Shown here in pieces: positions 17,441 to 25,861 of a stretch of 64,000 nucleotides of DNA (the first letter of the stretch is position 1; each line of letters opens with the position of its first letter). The translations under genes were made by a program, and so were the position numbers. Location: NCBI RefSeq assembly GCF_003614925.1, contig NZ_QYLP01000101.1:62001-126000 (forward strand), read 5' to 3'. Source of the DNA: Arthrobacter celericrescens. GTDB lineage: Bacteria; Actinomycetota; Actinomycetes; Actinomycetales; Micrococcaceae. Under the pieces are notes generated by a model that was not told the origin of the DNA, did not search any database, and worked only from the letters and a program-made list of their open reading frames with translations.

Positions 17441-18640
17441 ATGAGCAACGCAAACGACAACAATGACGTTGTCATCCTGGCCGCGGCACGCACCCCACAG
17501 GGGCGGCTGAACGGGCAGCTGGCAGGGTTCACCGCCGTCGAACTCGGAGCCCACGCGATCTCGGCGGCCATCGCGGCCAGCGGGGTTGCCGCAGGCGAGG
17601 TCGATGCCGTCATCATGGGTCAGGTCCTGCAGGCCGGCGCCGGCCAGAACCCCGCCCGGCAAAGCGCCATCGCGGCCGGAGTCGGCTGGAACATCCCGGC
17701 CGTCACCATCAACAAGGTCTGCCTCTCGGGCCTCACGGCAGTGATCGACGCCGCCCGCCTGATCCGCAGCGGCGACGCCGCCGTGGTGGTCGCCGGAGGC
17801 CAGGAATCGATGAGCCGGGCCCCGCACCTGCTGCCCGGTTCCCGCCAGGGCTGGACCTACGGGGCCATCCAGGCGCTGGACGTTGCCGCCCACGACGGGC
17901 TCACCGACGCCTTCGACGGCCAGTCGATGGGACTGTCCACCGAAACCCGGAACGTCACGCTCGGCATCGACCGCAAGTCCCAGGACGAGGTGGCGGCTGC
18001 CTCGCACCGGCGCGCCGGCGTCGCGGTCAAGGAGGGCGTGTTCGACGGCGAGATCGCCCCGATCAGCGTGAAGCAGCGCAAGGGCGAACCGGTGGTGGTG
18101 ACCGAGGACGAAGGCATCCGCCCGGACACGACGCTGGACACCCTGGCACCGCTCCGGCCGGCGTTCGCCAGCGACGGCACCATCACCGCGGGCAACTCCT
18201 CTCCCCTGTCCGACGGTGCTTCCGCACTTGTGCTGTGCAGACGCGCCTATGCGGAGGCGAAGGGGCTCGAGTACCTCGCGGTCGTCGGCAAGCCCGGCCA
18301 GGTGGCCGGGCCCGACAACTCGCTGCACTCGCAGCCGTCGAATGCCATCAAGCGGGCCCTGGCGAATGCGGGCTGGGAGGCCGACGAGCTGGACTTCATC
18401 GAGATCAACGAAGCCTTCGGTTCGGTGGCCGTGCAGTCCCTGAAGGACCTGTCCTACCCGCTGGAAAAGTGCAACATCCACGGCGGCGCGATCGCGCTGG
18501 GCCACCCGATCGGGGCTTCCGGCGCCCGGCTGGCACTGCACGCGGCCCACGAGCTGAAGCGCCGCGGGTCCGGCAAGGCCGCGGTGTCGCTCTGCGGCGG
18601 CGGCGGACAGGGTGAAGCTCTGCTGCTCTACCGCGACTGA
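17441..18640 (+). CDS. Acetyl-CoA C-acetyltransferase (thiolase II)
   Basis: A 399-residue thiolase. It condenses two acetyl-CoA to acetoacetyl-CoA or runs the reverse cleavage. The acylated Cys is Cys94 in NKVCLSG. The C-terminal half has the His of GHPIGASGAR and the second Cys in LCGGGGQGEA, so the catalytic set is complete. GGAAGAGAG precedes the ATG. It lies divergent from rpoB, with a YbaK-type deacylase 11 bases downstream on the same strand. Which pathway it serves (ketone body, fatty acid or polyester metabolism) cannot be told from the context, since no phaB or 3-oxoacid CoA-transferase is beside it. Confidence 0.9.
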   Translation: MSNANDNNDVVILAAARTPQGRLNGQLAGFTAVELGAHAISAAIAASGVAAGEVDAVIMGQVLQAGAGQNPARQSAIAAGVGWNIPAVTINKVCLSGLTAVIDAARLIRSGDAAVVVAGGQESMSRAPHLLPGSRQGWTYGAIQALDVAAHDGLTDAFDGQSMGLSTETRNVTLGIDRKSQDEVAAASHRRAGVAVKEGVFDGEIAPISVKQRKGEPVVVTEDEGIRPDTTLDTLAPLRPAFASDGTITAGNSSPLSDGASALVLCRRAYAEAKGLEYLAVVGKPGQVAGPDNSLHSQPSNAIKRALANAGWEADELDFIEINEAFGSVAVQSLKDLSYPLEKCNIHGGAIALGHPIGASGARLALHAAHELKRRGSGKAAVSLCGGGGQGEALLLYRD

Positions 18641-18651
18641 AGGAAGGACGC

Positions 18652-19119
18652 GTGAACGGTACCGACCGGTTCCTCGCCGACGCCCTGGCCCGCGGGCTGG
18701 AGGTCCAGATAGTTGAACGCCGGGCTGCGCGGAGCCTCGAGGAGGCCGCCGGAATCCTGGGGATAACGCCCGCGGACATCGTGAAGTCGTTGGTAGTCAA
18801 GCACCGGGACGGCAGCTTCCTGTTCGCCCTGATTCCCGGGGACCGGCAGATCTCCTGGCCGAAGCTGCGGGCCCTGCTGGGAGTCAACAAGCTCTCCCTG
18901 CCGCACGCCGACGTCGCGCTCGAAGCCACCGGCTACGAGCGCGGCACCATCACGCCGCTGGGCAGCACCACCGCGTGGCCCGTCTACGCGGACGCCAGCA
19001 TTGCCGGCCGGCGGATCTCGATGGGCGCCGGCGCCCACGGCTACAGTGCGTTCGTTGAAGCGGACGCGCTGACGGCCGCGCTGGATGCGGTGGTGGCGGA
19101 CATCAGCGAGCCTGCCTAG
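18652..19119 (+). CDS. ybaK: YbaK/EbsC-type Cys-tRNA(Pro) deacylase
   Basis: A 155-residue protein of the YbaK/ProX editing family. It should hydrolyse Cys mischarged on tRNA-Pro in trans. Family signs are the central IVKSLVVK segment with the conserved Lys, the L-I-PGDRQI strand, and the GSTTAWPVYAD and GAGAHGYS segments. The start is GTG at 18652 with AAGGAAGG upstream. It is 11 bases after the thiolase and probably co-transcribed. A bidirectional terminator separates it from rplL, which converges on it. Confidence 0.85.
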   Translation: MNGTDRFLADALARGLEVQIVERRAARSLEEAAGILGITPADIVKSLVVKHRDGSFLFALIPGDRQISWPKLRALLGVNKLSLPHADVALEATGYERGTITPLGSTTAWPVYADASIAGRRISMGAGAHGYSAFVEADALTAALDAVVADISEPA

Positions 19120-19138
19120 CAACGAGGGCTTAAACGCA

Positions 19139-19172
19139 GGAAGCCCCGCCCGGCGAACCGGACGGGGCTTCC
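19139..19172. terminator. Bidirectional terminator between ybaK and rplL
   Basis: A 10-bp outer stem (19139-19148 with 19163-19172), one mismatch and four inner pairs (CCGG) round a CGAA loop. It sits between two convergent genes and probably ends both transcripts. Confidence 0.85.
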
Positions 19173-19187
19173 TTGAGCAAACGCGAG

Positions 19188-19565
19188 TTACTTGAGGGTA
19201 ACGGTAGCGCCGGCTTCTTCGAGCTGAGCCTTGGCCTTCTCGGCAGCTTCCTTGTTGGCGCCTTCGAGGACAGCCTTCGGAGCACCGTCAACCAGGTCCT
19301 TGGCTTCCTTGAGGCCGAGGGAGGTGATGGCGCGGACTTCCTTGATCACTGCGATCTTCTTGTCGCCAGCGGATTCGAGGATGACGTCGAATTCGGTCTT
19401 CTCTTCGGCTTCTTCAGCGGCAGCGCCGCCGGCCGGGCCGGCAACTGCAACAGCAGCAGCGGTAACTTCGAAGGTCTCTTCGAAGAGCTTGACGAACTCG
19501 GAGAGCTCGATGATGGTCAGTTCCTTGAAAGCTTCGATGAGCTCTTCGTTGCTGAGCTTCGCCAT
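19188..19565 (-). CDS. rplL: 50S ribosomal protein L7/L12
   Basis: A 125-residue stalk protein. The N-terminal dimerisation domain is followed by an Ala/Gly/Pro hinge (residues about 37-52) and a C-terminal domain. That domain carries [20 protein letters not shown], the surface that recruits translation GTPases. GGAAGGA lies eight bases before the ATG. It is the distal gene of the rplJ-rplL transcript and ends in a strong terminator. Confidence 0.97.
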   Translation of the reverse strand: MAKLSNEELIEAFKELTIIELSEFVKLFEETFEVTAAAVAVAGPAGGAAAEEAEEKTEFDVILESAGDKKIAVIKEVRAITSLGLKEAKDLVDGAPKAVLEGANKEAAEKAKAQLEEAGATVTLK

Positions 19566-19643
19566 GGTTGGCGTCCTTCCTTTAGGTGGTGCCTGCGCGG
19601 GCCATGCCCGCTACCGCACCGGAGTTTTGATTGGGGGGAGAAC

Positions 19644-20240
19644 TTAGTTCTCTTCGCTTGCAGCTTCGGCGGCTTCGGCCGGAGCAGCAGCTTCTTCTGC
19701 GGCCGGTGCTTCTTCAGCAGCCGGAGCTTCTTCAGCGGCCGGTGCCGGAGCGCCGCCCTCTTCTTCAAGCTTGATGCGCAGAGCGTCGATGATGCGTGCA
19801 GCAGCGGCAGCAGGAGCCTTGAGGACACCGGCAACCTTGGCGAGCTGCAGCTCACGGGACTCGAGAGCTGCCAGGGCGGCAACTTCGCTTGCGTTCAGAG
19901 CCTTGCCCTCGAAGTAGCCGGTCTTGATGATCAGCTGCTTGTTGGCCTTGGCAAAGTCCGTCAGGCTCTTGGCGGCGGCAACCGCGTCACCCTTGATAAA
20001 CGCAATTGCGGTGGGGCCTGCAAGCTGGCCGTCGAATGCTTCGACACCGGCTTCCTTGGCTGCAATGGCGGTCAGGGTGTTCTTGACGACCGAGAACTTG
20101 GTGTCCTGGCCGAGAGAAACACGCAGCTGCTTGAGCTGTGCAACAGAGAGCCCGCGGTATTCGGTCAGGACAGCGGCGGTCGATTCCTTGAAATCGTTCG
20201 TGATCTCAGCTACTGCGGAGATCTTGTTGGGCGTTGCCAT
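19644..20240 (-). CDS. rplJ: 50S ribosomal protein L10
   Basis: L10, 198 residues from the ATG at 20240 (MATPNKISAV), with GGAAGGAGGG just upstream. The longer open frame to 20354 is leader RNA, not protein. L10 anchors L7/L12 dimers to the ribosome. The C-terminus has an unusual Ala/Pro/Glu repeat (AEEAPA units, residues about 165-198), a low-complexity tail seen in some actinobacterial L10 proteins. It is followed by rplL after 78 bases. Regulation through the L10 leader is expected. Confidence 0.96.
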   Translation of the reverse strand: MATPNKISAVAEITNDFKESTAAVLTEYRGLSVAQLKQLRVSLGQDTKFSVVKNTLTAIAAKEAGVEAFDGQLAGPTAIAFIKGDAVAAAKSLTDFAKANKQLIIKTGYFEGKALNASEVAALAALESRELQLAKVAGVLKAPAAAAARIIDALRIKLEEEGGAPAPAAEEAPAAEEAPAAEEAAAPAEAAEAASEEN

Positions 20241-20492
20241 AACCCTCCTTCCGGGGAATAGTGCCGGTCTTCCGGGTCCCCGCTCAAGACGAGCTGCAAC
20301 GAAAAACGCCCCGCGCAGATGCACGGGGCTTGGCTCGACGCGGTCCATGACCACGGAGACTTGCTTCGTTCACCTGCGCCGGCCGCCCTTGTCAGGGTCC
20401 TTCGTCCGGGAATCCGCGGATCCTTCCGGGCGCAGCTGCATTGTTGAGCTTTGCCTTGGAAAGTGGATTCCCATCAACCGACGGTCTTTGGT
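20241..20492 (-). ncRNA. L10 leader region of rplJ-rplL mRNA
   Basis: The untranslated region before rplJ is about 250 bases if the promoter at 20499-20528 is used. It contains a hairpin with stem 20308-20313 / 20324-20329. On the minus strand GTTTTT follows directly, so the structure could act as an attenuator. The position fits the bacterial L10 leader, where L10 (with L12) binds its own mRNA. Assignment is by position and structure; I could not align it to a covariance model. Confidence 0.6.
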
Positions 20493-20498
20493 AGTTCA

Positions 20499-20528
20499 AG
20501 GTTACGGGACGGCACGGCACAACTCCAA
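20499..20528 (-). promoter_or_regulatory. Candidate rplJL promoter
   Basis: Minus strand: -35 TTGGAG (20528-20523), 18-base spacer and -10 TAACCT (20504-20499). It lies between the double-GNAT gene and the leader hairpin. Confidence 0.45.
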
Positions 20529-20583
20529 ATCAGGCCAATTCCGAACCGGCCCGGCTCCGGATCCCGGCTTACTCCGAGGAGGC

Positions 20584-21726
20584 CTACTCCGAGGACGTGG
20601 TGCCGGCCCGGGCCGGAAGTTCCTTCTGCCAGAGTCCGGTGACTCCCGCCGTCGTGAATCCGAGCTGCTTGTTGACGGTGAGCAGGTAGCGGTTCTCCGG
20701 CGCGTTCCACGTGTAGATCACCCGGGCGTCGGGGAACTGTTCGCTCAGGCGCTGCATGTTGGCCACCTTGATGAGCAGGCCGAGCTTGTTCCCGCGGTGT
20801 TCCTGCAGCACGGTGGTGTCGTCCTGGAACACGACGTCCTGGCGCTGGGCGAGCACCCCGATGGTGGTCAGGCCGACAATGCGGCCGCTGGCGACGTGCT
20901 CGACGGCGGTGACAACAGTCCGCCGGCCCTGCGCGATGGCGGCGTCCTCCGCCTCACGCAACATCCCGGCGTCGAACACCAACTGTTCTTCCAAACCGGC
21001 CGCCGCGTCGTCGTCGACCGCTTCCCCGGCGGCGTTCTCCAGGGCGGCGACGGCGTCCAGCCACTCGTCCGGGCAGCGGTCCGTCCAGTGGTGGATGCGG
21101 TACCTGCCACCATTGGCGGCATCCGCCTCCGCTTCGAGCTCGGACACGAGCTTCGTATCGAGCGGAAGCGCGCAGGAGCTGAACTGCTCGATGTGCTGCA
21201 GGGTGTAGCCGGCCCGCTGGGCGAAGTCGACTTCGCGGCTGTCCTGGGGAACGAAGCCCAGCCCGCTGCCCGGAACCAGCTGCCCGCCGGCGTCGCCCTG
21301 CAGGGACGCCGCGGGGTGGTTGGTGTCCACCATCGCCATGGTGCGGCCTTCGGCCCGGGCAAGCTGCTCCGCGGCTTCGAGGAGCCGGCGGCCGGCGCCG
21401 CGCCCCTGGTATTCGGGAAGGATGTCGAGGGTGAATTCGGCCAGGTCGAGGTTGTCGGCCAGGGGCAGGGCAATGTCCACGGTGCCGACGATCCGGCCGT
21501 CGATCCGCGCCACCAGGATGACCTGGCGTTCGTACGGGTCCCCCAGCTCGAGGAGCTTTTCCAACGGGGTGTAGGCAAGGTCGTCGGTTCCCCACAGCTG
21601 CATGCGGACCTTCCTGCTCACCTCAACGGCTTCGAGGAAGTCCTTGGCGTCGGCCGCCTCCAGCGAATCCGGAATCCACAGCTGTCCGATCTCCACGTTG
21701 TCCGTCATCCAGTCCTCTTCTGCCAT
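20584..21726 (-). CDS. GNAT-family N-acetyltransferase, double domain
   Basis: 380 residues, about twice a single GNAT domain. The first half carries the acetyl-CoA loop YQGRGAGRRLL (near residues 100-112). The second half has HRGNKLGLLIKVANMQRL and ends with a NRYLLTVNKQLGF stretch. The substrate is unknown. Its start overlaps the end of the upstream paralogue by 22 bases, so the two are coupled and arose by duplication. Mycothiol synthase has a similar two-domain plan, but the true mshD is at 40201, so this is a different acetyltransferase. Confidence 0.85.
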   Translation of the reverse strand: MAEEDWMTDNVEIGQLWIPDSLEAADAKDFLEAVEVSRKVRMQLWGTDDLAYTPLEKLLELGDPYERQVILVARIDGRIVGTVDIALPLADNLDLAEFTLDILPEYQGRGAGRRLLEAAEQLARAEGRTMAMVDTNHPAASLQGDAGGQLVPGSGLGFVPQDSREVDFAQRAGYTLQHIEQFSSCALPLDTKLVSELEAEADAANGGRYRIHHWTDRCPDEWLDAVAALENAAGEAVDDDAAAGLEEQLVFDAGMLREAEDAAIAQGRRTVVTAVEHVASGRIVGLTTIGVLAQRQDVVFQDDTTVLQEHRGNKLGLLIKVANMQRLSEQFPDARVIYTWNAPENRYLLTVNKQLGFTTAGVTGLWQKELPARAGTTSSE

Positions 21727-22793
21727 TCGCCGTAAGTACCCGAGGGTGCGAAGCCAAGCGCCACGTTGATTGCCAACATGTAGCGGTTCTCCTCCGCGTT
21801 CATGGTGGTCACACGTTCAACGCGGGGATATTCCAGTTTCAAGCGTCGCAGGTTGGCGATCTTCAACCTCATGCCGAGCCGATGGCCACGGTGCCCTGCT
21901 GCCACAAGCGTATCGTCCTGTTCGCCCAGCCACGGCTTCAGGGGGTCGACATAAAGTGCGGTGTACCCGCCGAGTACCCCGCTGGCCCGGTGCCGGGCGG
22001 CAGCCACGAGGCAGTCCTGGCCTTCCTCCGCCGTCTCCTGCTCCAGGGTACGCACGCGCTCCCGGTCCCAGGCCTCGGCTTCGTAGTCCAGGCCGCCCAC
22101 TGGGGCGTCGGTGCTCATGCGGCCCATGAGGACGGCGAATTCGTCCACCAGGTCCTCGGGACAGCTGTTCGTCCAGCTGAGCAGTTCGTACTCGGCGGAG
22201 GCCGCTTCCGCTTCGGCCATGAGCCCGGACCAATCGGGGGCGCCGTCAAGCCGGAGAGTGCTGTAGCGCGTCGCCTGGGCGAGGGAATAGCCGTGACGGA
22301 GCGCGAACGCCGTGCCGGGGGCGTTCCTGGGCACGGTTCCCGCGCCTACCGGGGATGGCAGGACGTCGGCCCCGTATTCCGGCCGCTCCGGGTCCCCCGA
22401 GCTCGCCATGAGGACCGCCCTGCCTTCGTCCCGGGCGACGGCCTCGAGGTGCCGGAGCAGCATGCTGCCGAGTCCCCGACGGCGGTACGGGGCTGAGATG
22501 TCGACGCGCAGCCAGGCGCTGCCCAGGTTGTCCTTCAGGGAGAGTTCGACGAATCCCCGGCCGACGACCCTCCCGTCTGCACGGAGGTAGAAGTTGCGGA
22601 GCTTGCGGTAGTCGTTGTCTGCCCAACCCGTGAGCCGTGCGGGCAGGGAAGCCGCGAGGTCCAGGTTGCCCCAGTGCTCCAGCAGGATTCCGTCCAGCGC
22701 CTCGCAGTACTCGCGGAACTCAGCGGCCTCCGGGCCCTTGAGGCTGGACGGCAGATGAAGTTCATGGATGGTGGCGTCCGCAGCTTCGACCAT
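21705..22793 (-). CDS. GNAT-family N-acetyltransferase, double domain, paralogue of the next gene
   Basis: 362 residues with the same two-domain plan as its downstream neighbour. APYRRRGLGSMLLRHL lies in the first half, and HRGHRLGMRLKIANLRRL with NRYMLAINVALGF in the second. It is the first gene of a two-gene transcript inserted between rplA and rplJ. The start codon is fixed by a leaderless layout: TAAGCT (22805-22800), exactly six bases, then ATG at 22793. The substrate is unknown. A strong terminator upstream isolates it from rplA. Confidence 0.85.
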   Translation of the reverse strand: MVEAADATIHELHLPSSLKGPEAAEFREYCEALDGILLEHWGNLDLAASLPARLTGWADNDYRKLRNFYLRADGRVVGRGFVELSLKDNLGSAWLRVDISAPYRRRGLGSMLLRHLEAVARDEGRAVLMASSGDPERPEYGADVLPSPVGAGTVPRNAPGTAFALRHGYSLAQATRYSTLRLDGAPDWSGLMAEAEAASAEYELLSWTNSCPEDLVDEFAVLMGRMSTDAPVGGLDYEAEAWDRERVRTLEQETAEEGQDCLVAAARHRASGVLGGYTALYVDPLKPWLGEQDDTLVAAGHRGHRLGMRLKIANLRRLKLEYPRVERVTTMNAEENRYMLAINVALGFAPSGTYGEWQKRTG

Positions 22794-22834
22794 GGCCCCA
22801 GCTTAACCCGCGCGGGGTCCCCGGCCGAGGGTGC

Positions 22835-22870
22835 AAGAAAGCCGCCCGGCACAGGCCGGGCGGCTTTCTT
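22835..22870. terminator. Strong terminator after rplA
   Basis: A perfect 16-bp stem (22835-22850 with 22855-22870) with a four-base loop. A/T ends on both sides give T-rich tails in both directions. It ends the rplK-rplA transcript just before the GNAT promoter. Confidence 0.9.
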
Positions 22871-22888
22871 GAATGGAACCGGTGAAGC

Positions 22889-23596
22889 TTAGGCCTCGGT
22901 CAGGACCTTGGTGACGTTCGGGTCCACGGAGATGCCCGGGCCGAACGTGGTGGTGACGGTAGCCTTCTGGATGTAGCGGCCCTTGGAAGCGGACGGCTTC
23001 AGGCGGAGGACCTCTTCGAGGGCTGCGGCGTAGTTCTCGGCCAGCTTGATGGCGTCGAAGGATGCCTTGCCGATGATGAAGTGCAGGTTCGAGTGCTTGT
23101 CGACGCGGAAGTCGATCTTGCCGCCCTTGATGTCGTTGACAGCCTTGGCGACGTCCGGGGTAACCGTGCCGGTCTTCGGGTTCGGCATGAGGTTACGCGG
23201 GCCGAGGACCTTACCGAGGCGGCCGACCTTGCCCATGAGGTCGGGGGTGGCAACGGCTGCGTCGAAGTCGGTCCAGCCGCCTGCGATCTTTTCGATCAGG
23301 TCGTCGGAACCAACGAAGTCGGCACCGGCGGCGATTGCCGCCTCAGCCTTGTCACCGGTCGCGAAGACCAGGACGCGGGCGGTCTTGCCCGTGCCGTGGG
23401 GAAGGTTGACCGTGCCGCGGACCATCTGGTCAGCCTTACGGGGGTCAACGCCGAGGCGGAAAGCGACCTCAACCGTTGCGTCGAACTTGGACGGGTTGAT
23501 TTCCTTCGCCAGGGCGATGGCCTCGAACGGGGCGTAGACCTTGCCAGCCTCGATCTTGGCTACGGCTGCCTCATATGCTTTGCTGCGCTTTGCCAT
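22889..23596 (-). CDS. rplA: 50S ribosomal protein L1
   Basis: L1, 235 residues from the ATG at 23596 ([10 protein letters not shown]). AAGGAGA lies ten bases upstream; the longer open frame to 23689 is upstream sequence. It forms the mobile L1 stalk at the E site and often represses its own operon. The signature region [16 protein letters not shown] is present. It follows rplK by 139 bases and precedes a strong terminator. Confidence 0.97.
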   Translation of the reverse strand: MAKRSKAYEAAVAKIEAGKVYAPFEAIALAKEINPSKFDATVEVAFRLGVDPRKADQMVRGTVNLPHGTGKTARVLVFATGDKAEAAIAAGADFVGSDDLIEKIAGGWTDFDAAVATPDLMGKVGRLGKVLGPRNLMPNPKTGTVTPDVAKAVNDIKGGKIDFRVDKHSNLHFIIGKASFDAIKLAENYAAALEEVLRLKPSASKGRYIQKATVTTTFGPGISVDPNVTKVLTEA

Positions 23597-23735
23597 GCTG
23601 CTTGTTTCTCCTTGTGCAGTTGTGGTCTGCGGACCGCGCGGGGCCCTGCCACGGTTGGAAGTCCGCCGTTTGTGCCGGATATCCAACATTTCAATGATTT
23701 CAGTTGCCGGTTTCCCGGCGGTTGAAGGCTTGTGC

Positions 23736-24167
23736 TTAGCCTTCGACGGTGATGCCCATGGAGCGGGCGGTGCCGGCGATGATCTTGGCAGCAGCCGCGA
23801 TGTCGTTGGCGTTGAGGTCTTCCATCTTGGTGGAAGCGATTTCCTCGACCTGTGCCTGGGTGAGCTTGGCGACCTTCACGGTGTGCGGGGTCGACGAGCC
23901 CTTGGCAACGCCTGCAGCCTTCTTGATGAGTTCTGCAGCCGGCGGGGTCTTGGTGATGAAGGTGAAGGAACGGTCTTCGTAGACCGTGATTTCAACCGGG
24001 ATGACGTTTCCGCGCTGGGCTTCCGTTGCGGCGTTGTACGCCTTGCAGAATTCCATGATGTTGACACCGTGCTGGCCAAGCGCAGGACCGATCGGCGGGG
24101 CCGGGTTGGCGGCACCTGCCTGGATCTGCAGCTTGATGAGGCCGGTGACCTTCTTCTTGGGAGCCAA
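23736..24167 (-). CDS. rplK: 50S ribosomal protein L11
   Basis: L11, 143 residues, full length. It binds the GTPase centre of 23S rRNA and is needed for RelA activation. The N-terminal proline-rich stretch [20 protein letters not shown] is typical. The start codon is TTG at 24167, with GAAGGA seven bases upstream. No ATG or GTG is placed better, so this is a genuine rare start for a highly expressed gene. Order: secE-nusG-rplK-rplA. Confidence 0.96.
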
Positions 24168-24297
24168 TGTAGGGTCCTTCTCTAAATAGCGTCCTGGGAC
24201 ACAGGAGCGTGCCTCAGGTTGTTGGCCGCCATGGCGAGGCGGCCGGCCGTCCCGCCACCGCTAAGCAGGCGGAGGCAGGGCGAAATCTTTGGGTCTA

Positions 24298-25059
24298 TCA
24301 GATCTTGGTGACCTGGTTGAACGCCAGGGTGACCGGGGTTTCGCGCTCGAAGATCGAAACCAGCACCACGAGGGTCTGGGATTCGGGCTTGATCTCGGAG
24401 ATCGTGGCCGGGAGGGTCTCGAAGGGGCCTTCCTTGACGATGACCGACTCGCCGACCTCGAAGTCCACGGCAACCGGAGCGGCGCTCTGCTTGACCGGCT
24501 TGCCCTTCTCGGCCTGCTCTTCTTCGAAGACCGGGGCGAGCATGGAGAAGACCTCGTCGAGGCGCAGCGGCACGGGGTTGTGGGCGTTGCCCACGAAGCC
24601 GGTGACGCCCGGGGTGTGGCGGACGGCGCCCCAGGAGGCATCCGTCAGGTCCATGCGGACCAGGACGTAGCCGGGGATGCGGACGCGGTTGATGACCTTG
24701 CGCTGGGCGTTCTTGATCTCAACGACTTCTTCCATGGGCACCTGGATTTCGAAGATGTAATCTTCCATGTCCAGGGTCTGGATGCGGGTCTCGAGGTTTG
24801 CCTTCACGCGGTTTTCGTAACCGGCGTAGGAGTGGATGACGTACCAGTCACCTTCCTGGCGGCGCAGCTTGGCCTTGAATTCCTCGGCCGGATCAGCCGG
24901 TGCGGCTGCAGCAGCGGCGGCAAGGGCGTCGTCGCCGGACTCTTCTCCGGCGGTTTCAGGCGCAGCAGACTCAGCCTCGGACGTTTCGGTGGCCTCCGCC
25001 GCCGCGTCCGTGCTTCCATCCAGCTCAGTCTCGTTTACCTCGAGCTCCTGCTCAGACAC
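24298..25059 (-). CDS. nusG: Transcription termination/antitermination protein NusG
   Basis: NusG, 253 residues. An acidic Ala/Glu-rich extension of about 80 residues comes first, as in other actinobacteria. The NGN domain follows ([19 protein letters not shown]), then [10 protein letters not shown], then a KOW domain near the end ([19 protein letters not shown]). It binds RNA polymerase and links it to Rho or the ribosome. The start is GTG at 25059, with CAGGAGA a few bases upstream. It lies between secE and rplK. Confidence 0.97.
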   Translation of the reverse strand: MSEQELEVNETELDGSTDAAAEATETSEAESAAPETAGEESGDDALAAAAAAAPADPAEEFKAKLRRQEGDWYVIHSYAGYENRVKANLETRIQTLDMEDYIFEIQVPMEEVVEIKNAQRKVINRVRIPGYVLVRMDLTDASWGAVRHTPGVTGFVGNAHNPVPLRLDEVFSMLAPVFEEEQAEKGKPVKQSAAPVAVDFEVGESVIVKEGPFETLPATISEIKPESQTLVVLVSIFERETPVTLAFNQVTKI

Positions 25060-25174
25060 TTGGTCTCCTGCTTCCTCATTGCCTAACTTGCCTATTTAAA
25101 TGGCTCAATTCCGCAAACCCTGCAAAATCCCTTGAATTTCCGGGGATTTCCGCACGGCTTGCGGAGTGATCCGT

Positions 25175-25456
25175 TTAGCGGTCCGCAGCGCCTGACCCGC
25201 CGAACACCCAGCTGACTCCGGTTCCGAAGGCCAGGTCCAGCAGGGTGACGATGAGCATCATGACGGCCACGAAAACCAGTACCACAAGGGTGTAGTTGAT
25301 CAGTTCCTTGCGGGTCGGTGCGACCACCTTCTTGAGTTCGCCGATTACCTGGCGGACAAAGAGGGTGATTCGAGCGAGGAAGCCGGCGTCGGCTTTCCTG
25401 GCAGGTCGGCCCTTCGAGCTGCTTGCAGCTGTTTCGGTCACCCGGTCCTCACTCAT
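25175..25456 (-). CDS. secE: Preprotein translocase subunit SecE
   Basis: SecE, 93 residues from the ATG at 25456 (MSEDRVTETA). It is the essential clamp of the SecYEG channel. The amphipathic helix RQVIGELKKVVAPTRKELINY is followed by one C-terminal membrane helix (residues about 60-80). The Shine-Dalgarno is weak, and the frame is open upstream into the tRNA-Trp gene; that extension is not coding. The order tRNA-Trp-secE-nusG is standard for actinobacteria. Confidence 0.94.
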   Translation of the reverse strand: MSEDRVTETAASSSKGRPARKADAGFLARITLFVRQVIGELKKVVAPTRKELINYTLVVLVFVAVMMLIVTLLDLAFGTGVSWVFGGSGAADR

Positions 25457-25534
25457 CCATGCAACGTTGTTGACCCGGTTCTGATCAGAACCGTTGCCGC
25501 GTCTGCCCCGGACTGAAAACCGGAACAGCCTGCG

Positions 25535-25607
25535 CAGGGCAGACAGGACTCGAACCTGCAACCTGCGGTTTTGGAGACCGCTGCGCTACCAATTGCGCCA
25601 CTACCCT
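25535..25607 (-). tRNA. tRNA-Trp (CCA)
   Basis: The 73-base cloverleaf reads from 25607 to 25535 on the minus strand. Acceptor AGGGTAG pairs with CTGCCCT (one G-T pair) and the discriminator is G. The anticodon loop is CTCCAAA with anticodon CCA. The T loop is TTCGAGT. CCA is not encoded. It lies 79 bases before the secE start, the usual actinobacterial position. Confidence 0.97.
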
Positions 25608-25861
25608 ATGGAACGAATCCATGTATTTGGCCACGCCAGAGGCGCAAGCCATTGTGATGTTTTCCAACACCGGTGAACCAGTCTACGCAAGAACTCCGCG
25701 ATAGTCGAACCAGGACGATTCCGGTGTGTCCGGAGATCCTGGTTGCCCGCCGCAGCCGTCACTTTCGTTGACCGGCCCGCAGGGCGTCCGCAGAACAGCA
25801 TAGAGTAGATCACGTCGTTTCCCATCATCCAGCTCACGCTGCCAGCGAAGAACGGTCTCAC

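Noticed and set aside
17324-18550. A 408-codon minus-strand frame over the thiolase
   Set aside because: Shadow; the thiolase has all catalytic motifs.
20584-22793. Mycothiol synthase
   Set aside because: The two-domain GNAT plan is like MshD, but the typical MshD string is found only in the gene at 40201.
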